DNA of 6,121 nucleotides from an uncultured Aliiroseovarius sp. Lineage in GTDB: Bacteria; Pseudomonadota; Alphaproteobacteria; Rhodobacterales; Rhodobacteraceae. The notes under the pieces are model-generated. The model was not told the DNA's origin. It did no database searches and was given only the letters and a program-made list of their open reading frames with translations. The stretch covers positions 1 to 6,121 of the forward strand of contig CALJDH010000093.1 of NCBI GenBank assembly GCA_938023895.1. Reading direction: 5' to 3'. Made by a program: the position numbers and the translations under genes. Positions 1 to 4,111 of this stretch are shown here, in pieces. How positions within the stretch are numbered: position 1 is the first letter of the stretch; every line of letters starts with the position of its first letter.

Positions 1-128
1 GACATATAGGCCAGATAGGGCGGCACGATGGGCAGCACGCAGGGGCTGAGGAAGCTCAGGATGCCCGCGATAAACGATATGGTCAGGGCAGGCACAAGGC
101 TTGCATCGATCAGTTCAATTCCAAACAT
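1..128 (-). CDS. ccdA: Cytochrome c biogenesis protein CcdA (DsbD-family transmembrane thiol reductant carrier), N-terminal fragment
   Basis: Only the first 42 codons are present; the gene runs off the left edge. Translation from the ATG at 128-126 begins MFGIELIDASLVPALTISFI and continues into a hydrophobic helix (about residues 11-27) that ends in LSPCVLPIVPPYLAYM. The S-P-C-V-L-P-x-x-P-P-Y-L signature, with Cys30 and the following prolines, is the hallmark first redox-active cysteine of the CcdA/DsbD transmembrane family. CcdA carries reducing equivalents from cytoplasmic thioredoxin across the inner membrane to periplasmic thiol proteins used in cytochrome c maturation. The second conserved cysteine would lie beyond the edge. 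No strong Shine-Dalgarno precedes the ATG, and an in-frame GTG three codons upstream (137-135) is an alternative start. It is divergent from the TusA-like gene, with 116 bp between the two starts. Family assignment is secure; the exact role (cytochrome c biogenesis or another periplasmic thiol pathway) is inferred. Confidence 0.88.
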   Translation of the reverse strand, partial: MFGIELIDASLVPALTISFIAGILSFLSPCVLPIVPPYLAYM

Positions 129-244
129 AAGCTTCACATAGCGCGGGTTTGGGGCGGCGTCACCTGCCGCTTTGTCACATCTGCGCGACAAAGTGCGATC
201 TCGCAACGGATGGACAGGGAATTGCGCAAGGATTATGGAAAACC
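129..244. promoter_or_regulatory. Divergent ccdA / tusA-like intergenic region with inverted repeat
   Basis: This 116-bp gap separates two divergent genes, so it should hold promoters for both. The clearest structure is an inverted repeat: CTTTGTC at 170-176 and GACAAAG at 187-193, perfect 7-bp arms with a 10-bp spacer. The left arm includes TTGTCA (172-177), which resembles a -35 element for the rightward gene, but no good -10 sits 16-18 bp downstream. The spacer is too long for an FNR/NnrR-type site (4-bp spacer). An operator for a dimeric regulator is possible but unproven. For the rightward gene, GGA at 237-239, five bases before the ATG at 245, is the likely ribosome binding site. Confidence 0.35.
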
Positions 245-481
245 ATGACCTATGATGACGATCTGGATGCCATCGGGCTGCTGTGCCCCCTGCCCGTACT
301 GAAAGCCCGCAAGCGCTTGAAATCGCTCGGACCCGGCCAAGTCCTGCGGCTGCAAGCCACAGACCCCGCCGCCGTGATTGACGTGCCGCATTTTTGCGCT
401 GAACAGGGGCACGAACTATTGGGGCAGGATGAGACATCCGGTCCGGATGGCGTGACCTATTATTTCATCAAACATGGATGA
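245..481 (+). CDS. TusA/SirA-family sulfurtransferase (persulfide carrier), 78 aa
   Basis: This is a small cytoplasmic sulfur-carrier protein of the TusA (SirA/YedF) family. The family signature CPxP is at residues 14-17 (CPLP), preceded by LDAIGLL, where Cys14 is the persulfide-forming residue. A second family landmark, TDPAAVIDVPHFC (39-51), matches the E. coli TusA block DDPATTRDIPGFC as I remember it. The length fits the family (about 75-85 aa). The ATG at 245 is chosen because the domain begins there and GGA lies five bases upstream; an in-frame TTG at 149 would add 32 residues unlike the family. In E. coli, TusA passes sulfur from IscS to TusBCDE for tRNA 2-thiouridine. No TusBCDE partner is visible here, so the acceptor (molybdenum cofactor, tRNA or other) is unknown, and I give no gene symbol. 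The neighbouring ccdA, transcribed divergently, also handles thiols, which may be coincidence. The gene ends four bases before a strong shared terminator. Confidence 0.9.
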   Translation: MTYDDDLDAIGLLCPLPVLKARKRLKSLGPGQVLRLQATDPAAVIDVPHFCAEQGHELLGQDETSGPDGVTYYFIKHG

Positions 482-484
482 ATG

Positions 485-514
485 AAAAAAGCCGGGCAGA
501 TCGCCCGGCTTTTT
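485..514. terminator. Bidirectional intrinsic terminator between tusA-like gene and rne
   Basis: A perfect 7-bp G+C-rich stem GCCGGGC (491-497) / GCCCGGC (503-509) encloses a 5-base loop AGATC. It is flanked by AAAAAA (485-490) on the left and TTTTT (510-514) on the right, extending pairing to 12 bp and supplying a U-tract on both strands. It lies 4 bp after the stop of the rightward sulfurtransferase gene and 17 bp beyond the stop of leftward rne, so it should end both convergent transcripts. Confidence 0.92.
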
Positions 515-530
515 CGTTCTGTGCGTCCGA

Positions 531-3500
531 TCAGCGGTTCAAAGACCACCAGCCTTTGCGCTTGGGCTTGGGCGGCTCATCCGAGGCGACCTCGGTAACC
601 GGAGCGGGTTCGGGTGCGGCAGCGGGCGCTTCGGCAACGGCGACCTCAACCGGGGCCGGTGCGGGATCCTCTGCGGGAGCCTCGGCTGGTTCAGGCGCGG
701 GTGCAGCTTCTTGCGCGACCGGTTCAGCCTTCTTGCGCGGCGCACGTTTGCGTGCAGGCTTTTTCGGCTTTTCTTCCGCGACCGGAGCCTCTTCCGCCTT
801 GGTGTCGGCTTCGGCCTCAACCGGTGCCTCTTCAGCCTTCGGCTTCTTGGCACGGCTGGCACGTTTGCGCTTGGGCTTTTCTTCCTTCGCCTCTTCCGTG
901 GCTTCGGGCTTGGCCTCTTCGTTGGTCTCCGACGCTTCAGCCTCAGCAGCTTTCGCCTCTTCCTCGGCCTTTGCCTTGGAGGTCCGACGCTTGCGCGCCG
1001 GTTTCTTCGGCTTCTCTTCCTCGGCAGGTGCGTCGGCCTCGGCAGTGTCAGCCGTAGCAGCTTCCGAAGCGTCTACATCCGCCACAACCTCGTCGGTCTT
1101 CTTCTTACGTGACCGGGTGGCGCGCTTGCGCTTGGGCTTTTCTTCCGGCGCGTCTTCAGTGGCATCCTTGGGAGCTTCCTCGGCGTCCGGCGCATCGTCA
1201 GCTTTGGCATCCCCTTCCGAAGCAGCCTGTTCGGCCTCTCCGTTCTCGGTCTGCCCATTCTCTTGTTGGTCATCCCCACCGCGACCGCGGCGACGACGAC
1301 GGCGGCGACGGCGCTTCTTGGGCTTATCCTCACCTTCGACCTCAGGTGTCTCTTCCGAGATCACCTCGGCCTCTTCGACGTCATCAATGTCCGCCATGAT
1401 CGAGGCATCCACCGACACCACAGGAGCGGCTTCAGGAACCACGCGCGTGGCGGTCTTGAACTTCTCGATCGTGTAATCCGGCGAGATCAGGAAGGGATCG
1501 GCTTCGATCCGGACAGACATGCCGTAACGTGCTTCGATCTGCGCGATATGTTCGCGCTTGTTGTTCATCAGGAAGTTCACGATGCCGATCGGCGCCTTCA
1601 CCAGCACCTCACGAGACCGACGGCGCACGCCTTCTTCTTCCAGCTGACGCAGGATGTTCAGGGCAAGGTTGTCGTCCGAGCGGATCAGGCCGGTGCCGTG
1701 ACAATGGTTACAAGGCTGAGTCGTCGCCTCGATCATGCCGGGACGCAGACGCTGACGGCTCATTTCCATCAGACCAAAGCCCGAGATGCGGCCCACTTGA
1801 ATGCGGGCGCGGTCGGTCTTCAGCTTGTCCTTCATCCGCTTTTCAACGGCGTTGTTGTTGCGACGCTCGTCCATGTCGATGAAGTCGATCACGATCAGGC
1901 CCGCAAGGTCGCGCAGACGCAGCTGGCGTGCGACCTCTTCCGCGGCCTCAAGGTTGGTCTTCAGCGCCGTTTCCTCGATCGAGCCTTCCTTAGTGGCCCG
2001 GCCCGAGTTCACGTCGATGGCAACCAATGCCTCGGTTACACCGATCACGATATAGCCACCGGACTTCAGCTGAACGGTCGGGTTAAACATGCCCGACAGA
2101 TAGCTTTCGACCTGATAGCGCGCGAACAGCGGCATGGCGTCTTGGTAGTGCTTCACGTTCTTAGCGTGGGACGGCATGATCATTTTCATGAAGTCCTTGG
2201 CCACGCGATAGCCGGCTTCGCCTTCTACAAACACTTCGTCGATCTCACGTGAATAGAGATCACGGATCGTGCGTTTGATCAGGTTCCCTTCTTCGTAAAT
2301 CTTCGCAGGCGCGATGGATTCCAGCGTCAGTTCGCGGACCTGCTCCCACAGACGCTGAAGGTATTCATAGTCGCGCTTGATCTCGGTCTTGGTACGCTTG
2401 GCCCCCGCGGTCCGAACGATCAGGCCTGCGCCCTTCGGCACGTCGATTTCAGCGGCAATTTCTTTCAGCTTCTTGCGGTCAGCGGCGTTGGTGATCTTGC
2501 GGCTGATCCCTCCACCGCGCGCGGTGTTGGGCATAAGCACACAGTACCGACCTGCCAGCGACAGATAAGTGGTCAGGGCAGCGCCCTTGTTGCCGCGTTC
2601 TTCTTTCACGACCTGCACCAGAAGGATCTGGCGGACTTTGATTACTTCCTGAATCTTGTAACGCTTCGGACGCGGTTTGCGACGCGGACGGATTTCTTCG
2701 GTTGAATCGTCGTCAGCCACGCGCTCGATCTGGTCGTCCTTCTCGGACGCTTCCAGTGGCGCGTCTTCGTCGTCTTCGTCGTCGCTGTCAGCGTCATCAC
2801 TGTCTTCACCGGCATCGTCAGCTTTGTCAGCATCGTCGCCCGCGGCAGAGTCCTGAGCCTCAGCATCCGCAGCAGGCGCCTTATCGGCATCGACAGCCTC
2901 GGCCACTTCTTCTTCCGATGCTTCAGCTTCCTGTGCAGCCTCGTCCGAGGTTGCCTCAGCTTCAGCAGCGGGTGCGTCCGCTGTATCTTCTGCTGCCTCT
3001 ACAGTTGCGTCATCCACCGGCTCTTCCACCGGGGTTTCCGCGACCAGATCCATCGGCGAATGGCCTTCATCGGCATCCGATCCACCATCATCCAGATCAA
3101 TCACGTCCATTCCGCTGGCGGACTGATCAATCTCTTTGGTGGCGACCGCATCATCCGACTTGGTCTCTTCTGCCTTCGAGCGCGACCGCGAGCGGCGGCG
3201 GCGACGTGTCTTGGGTTTATCGTCTTCGGCGGCCATCGCTTCTGCATAGGCGCGCTCTTCTTCCAGCAGCGCTTCACGGTCGGCGACCGGGATCTGATAA
3301 TAATCCGGGTGGATTTCCGAGAAGGCCAAGAACCCGTGGCGGTTTCCGCCATAGTCAACAAATGCCGCCTGAAGCGACGGTTCGACCCGTGTTACTTTTG
3401 CCAGATAAATGTTGCCAGCGAGCTGGCGTTTGTTTTCGGATTCAAAGTCGAATTCTTCAACCTTGTTCCCGTCGACCACCACAACCCGAGTTTCCTCGGC

Positions 3501-3533
3501 GTGGGTGGCGTCGATAAGCATCTTCTTTGCCAT
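531..3533 (-). CDS. rne: Ribonuclease E, degradosome endoribonuclease and scaffold, 1000 aa
   Basis: RNase E makes the main endonucleolytic cuts in mRNA decay and in rRNA/tRNA processing, and scaffolds the degradosome. The ATG at 3533 is chosen because MAKKMLIDATHAEETRVVVV aligns with the family N-terminus; a GTG at 3548 would add only five residues. Residues about 36-85 start the S1 domain (GNIYLAKVTRVEPSLQAAFV). An arginine patch and acidic insert follow (about 100-285), then S1 resumes (VVKEERGNKGAALTTYLSLA). The DNase I-like region carries the catalytic aspartates Asp507 (AIDVNSGR) and Asp550 (VIDFIDM). The Zn-link is CNHC (Cys608, Cys611). After about residue 690 the tail is disordered in character: KKRRRRRRRRRGRGG (739-753), four basic repeats, an Ala/Pro/Glu stretch, and terminal KGWWSLNR. 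GWW (994-996) matches the PNPase-binding motif known from Caulobacter RNase E. No obvious membrane-targeting helix is seen. The long upstream region may mediate autoregulation, as in E. coli. Confidence 0.97.
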   Translation of the reverse strand: MAKKMLIDATHAEETRVVVVDGNKVEEFDFESENKRQLAGNIYLAKVTRVEPSLQAAFVDYGGNRHGFLAFSEIHPDYYQIPVADREALLEEERAYAEAMAAEDDKPKTRRRRRSRSRSKAEETKSDDAVATKEIDQSASGMDVIDLDDGGSDADEGHSPMDLVAETPVEEPVDDATVEAAEDTADAPAAEAEATSDEAAQEAEASEEEVAEAVDADKAPAADAEAQDSAAGDDADKADDAGEDSDDADSDDEDDEDAPLEASEKDDQIERVADDDSTEEIRPRRKPRPKRYKIQEVIKVRQILLVQVVKEERGNKGAALTTYLSLAGRYCVLMPNTARGGGISRKITNAADRKKLKEIAAEIDVPKGAGLIVRTAGAKRTKTEIKRDYEYLQRLWEQVRELTLESIAPAKIYEEGNLIKRTIRDLYSREIDEVFVEGEAGYRVAKDFMKMIMPSHAKNVKHYQDAMPLFARYQVESYLSGMFNPTVQLKSGGYIVIGVTEALVAIDVNSGRATKEGSIEETALKTNLEAAEEVARQLRLRDLAGLIVIDFIDMDERRNNNAVEKRMKDKLKTDRARIQVGRISGFGLMEMSRQRLRPGMIEATTQPCNHCHGTGLIRSDDNLALNILRQLEEEGVRRRSREVLVKAPIGIVNFLMNNKREHIAQIEARYGMSVRIEADPFLISPDYTIEKFKTATRVVPEAAPVVSVDASIMADIDDVEEAEVISEETPEVEGEDKPKKRRRRRRRRRGRGGDDQQENGQTENGEAEQAASEGDAKADDAPDAEEAPKDATEDAPEEKPKRKRATRSRKKKTDEVVADVDASEAATADTAEADAPAEEEKPKKPARKRRTSKAKAEEEAKAAEAEASETNEEAKPEATEEAKEEKPKRKRASRAKKPKAEEAPVEAEADTKAEEAPVAEEKPKKPARKRAPRKKAEPVAQEAAPAPEPAEAPAEDPAPAPVEVAVAEAPAAAPEPAPVTEVASDEPPKPKRKGWWSLNR
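723..1145 (-). repeat. Four alternating basic repeats in the RNase E C-terminal tail
   Basis: The tail contains four copies of a module beginning EEKPK and continuing into a Lys/Arg cluster, each separated by 20-30 acidic residues. Using rne residue numbers from the ATG: copy 1 at 797-812 (EEKPKRKRATRSRKKK), copy 2 at 839-857 (EEKPKKPARKRRTSKAKAE), copy 3 at 884-901 (EEKPKRKRASRAKKPKAE), copy 4 at 920-937 (EEKPKKPARKRAPRKKAE). Copies 1 and 3 share PKRKRA and copies 2 and 4 share PKKPARKR, giving an A-B-A-B order. Similarity is visible in DNA too: GCGCTTGGGCTTTTCTTC recurs on the plus strand in copies 1 and 3. This suggests duplication of a two-module unit. The basic blocks are plausible RNA- or partner-binding short linear motifs; that is inference. 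Confidence 0.75.
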
Positions 3534-3558
3534 GTTGTCTTTCTGCACCCGGATCGCC

Positions 3559-3580
3559 GCGCTCGTCCCGGAGGACGCGC
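3559..3580 (-). promoter_or_regulatory. Hairpin in the rne leader just upstream of the start codon
   Basis: On the rne transcript, CGTCC (3577-3573) can pair with GGACG (3568-3564) around a 4-base loop. The stem can extend by GCG/CGC (3580-3578 with 3561-3559) across a two-base bulge. The hairpin ends about 25 bases before the ATG at 3533, so it could influence ribosome access. E. coli rne is autoregulated through structured leader hairpins, but no sequence homology to those is claimed here. The region between hairpin and ATG has only a weak Shine-Dalgarno (GAAAGA). Confidence 0.35.
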
Positions 3581-3639
3581 TTGGGGAAAGGAGTGACTTG
3601 TCAGGGCGAGCAGATGCGGGGGATGGGACAACACCTGAA

Positions 3640-3653
3640 GGGGCGTACGCCCC
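3640..3653. repeat. 14-bp perfect palindrome GGGGCGTACGCCCC upstream of rne
   Basis: GGGGCGTACGCCCC reads identically on both strands. In RNA it could fold as a 5-bp G/C stem closed by a GUAC tetraloop. It is 107 bp upstream of the rne ATG, within the probable leader. It could be an RNA hairpin in the 5' untranslated region or a dimeric protein site; the sequence alone does not decide. Confidence 0.45.
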
Positions 3654-3763
3654 CCTGCCTGTCCTTGCTCGATCCTCGCACGCATCATCGCGTTTCTTCT
3701 CCGGTCTCGCCTATCCTGTCCGGTTACCCCGGCGGTTCGTGCGAAACCCATTCATTTGCCCCC

Positions 3764-3778
3764 TTTTGCTCAGCAAAA
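3764..3778. repeat. 15-bp palindrome TTTTGCTCAGCAAAA upstream of rne
   Basis: Two perfect 7-bp arms, TTTTGCT and AGCAAAA, flank a single central base. In this G+C-rich region an A/T-rich palindrome stands out and looks more like a protein-binding site than a stable RNA hairpin. It is about 230 bp upstream of the rne ATG and lies near the weak promoter-like hexamers on the minus strand, so an operator role for rne is possible. Confidence 0.4.
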
Positions 3779-3891
3779 TCGGGCGTATTTTCAGACATCG
3801 GGGCAAGCTTTTGTGAACTTACTGCCGGGTCATCAATTTCCGGCTTCGGCGGCCAGTCCGTCATGCGGCTGCGTCCCGAAGCGCTCTTAGC

Positions 3892-3944
3892 CTGTCATGA
3901 TGTGGTCTGCGGCATCCTTGGGCCGGCATCCGTCGCCATGACAG
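3892..3944. repeat. 8-bp inverted repeat with structured 37-base interior
   Basis: CTGTCATG (3892-3899) and CATGACAG (3937-3944) are perfect inverted arms. Inside, CGGC/GCCG (3910-3913 with 3922-3925) can form a small stem, and GGCATCC occurs twice (3911-3917, 3925-3931). The element may be part of a structured transcript or the remnant of a regulatory region. It has no U-tract on either strand, so it is not a typical terminator. Confidence 0.3.
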
Positions 3945-3990
3945 CGAAACTCTTGCGCGGGGTGCTATTCAAAACACACCACCGTCCTCA

Positions 3991-4004
3991 GAACATAAGT
4001 GTTC
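3991..4004. promoter_or_regulatory. Inverted repeat GAACATAAGTGTTC, possible operator
   Basis: GAACA and TGTTC are perfect inverted 5-bp arms around a 4-base spacer (TAAG). The shape recalls LexA-type sites, but it fits neither the alphaproteobacterial LexA box (direct repeat GTTC-N7-GTTC) nor the GAAC-N4-GTTC form of Gram-positive bacteria, since here the GAAC/GTTC spacing is six. A dimeric regulator site is possible. It is about 110 bp beyond the mrcA stop and 460 bp upstream of rne, so its target is unclear. Confidence 0.25.
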
Positions 4005-4038
4005 GCACCATGAAAAGACAATGGGCAAAATGCAATTC

Positions 4039-4047
4039 TGTGCATAA
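4039..4047 (-). promoter_or_regulatory. Single DnaA-box-like 9-mer TTATGCACA
   Basis: The minus strand reads TTATGCACA, a full match to the E. coli-type consensus TTATNCACA. Only one copy was noticed in the gap, and there is no A/T-rich unwinding element or box cluster, so this is not evidence for an origin. It could be a chance match or a single regulatory or titration site. Confidence 0.2.
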
Positions 4048-4111
4048 GTTTTGCGCAAGGGCCGGTCGGATCGACGCAAAAACCAATCTACCTATGACTG
4101 CCAAACCCTGA

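Larger units (their letters stand above)
3534..4111. other. 578-bp gene-free region: rne upstream/leader region and mrcA 3' flank
   Basis: No convincing protein gene lies here on either strand. Open frames that cross it have no family resemblance or proper start signals. The part nearest rne should contain its promoter and leader. On the minus strand I see: a hairpin at 3559-3580, a 14-bp palindrome at 3640-3653, a short upstream ORF at 3711-3755, and a TTTTGCT/AGCAAAA palindrome at 3764-3778. Further right are an 8-bp inverted repeat (3892-3944), GAACATAAGTGTTC (3991-4004), a DnaA-box-like 9-mer (4039-4047) and a TTTTGCG/CGCAAAA inverted repeat (4049-4055 with 4075-4081) that lacks a proper U-tract. 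No consensus -35/-10 pair stands out: TTCACA with GAAAAT on the minus strand (around 3785-3820) has a poor 19-bp spacer. No clear intrinsic terminator follows mrcA. Confidence 0.7.

Noticed and set aside
149..244. TTG-initiated 32-residue N-terminal extension of the sulfurtransferase
   Set aside because: TusA-family proteins start close to the CPxP motif; the ATG at 245 has a ribosome binding site and gives the expected length.
1280..1316. CGACGACGACGG-type trinucleotide run as a non-coding microsatellite
   Set aside because: It is in frame within rne and encodes the polyarginine tract of the RNA-binding region, so the coding constraint explains it.
478..1476. 332-codon plus-strand open frame rich in Ala/Ser, starting at the tusA-like stop
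   Set aside because: It is antisense to the low-complexity rne tail; its Ala/Ser/Gly/Arg composition is what the complement of Lys/Glu/Ala-rich codons gives, and it reads through the terminator hairpin at 485-514.
1263..2252. 329-codon plus-strand open frame
   Set aside because: Lies entirely opposite the conserved RNase E catalytic region; His/Asp/Arg-rich composition matches the complement of high-GC3 coding sequence, with no recognisable domain.
3392..3751. 119-codon minus-strand frame starting in the rne leader and overlapping the rne start out of frame
   Set aside because: Arg/Pro-rich, resembles no family, and overlaps the well-supported rne N-terminus in another frame.
3991..4004. 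GAACATAAGTGTTC as an SOS/LexA box
   Set aside because: The alphaproteobacterial LexA box is a direct repeat GTTC-N7-GTTC; this is an inverted repeat with a 6-base spacing and no SOS gene nearby.
4049..4081. TTTTGCG/CGCAAAA inverted repeat as the mrcA terminator
   Set aside because: Long interior loop, weak stem and no U-tract after the second arm on the minus strand.
3527..4111. 194-codon plus-strand open frame spanning the gap, including a 33-codon sub-ORF from the ATG at 4010
   Set aside because: Begins inside rne, has no convincing ribosome binding site, and the product has no domain-like pattern; ends by chance at the mrcA stop.
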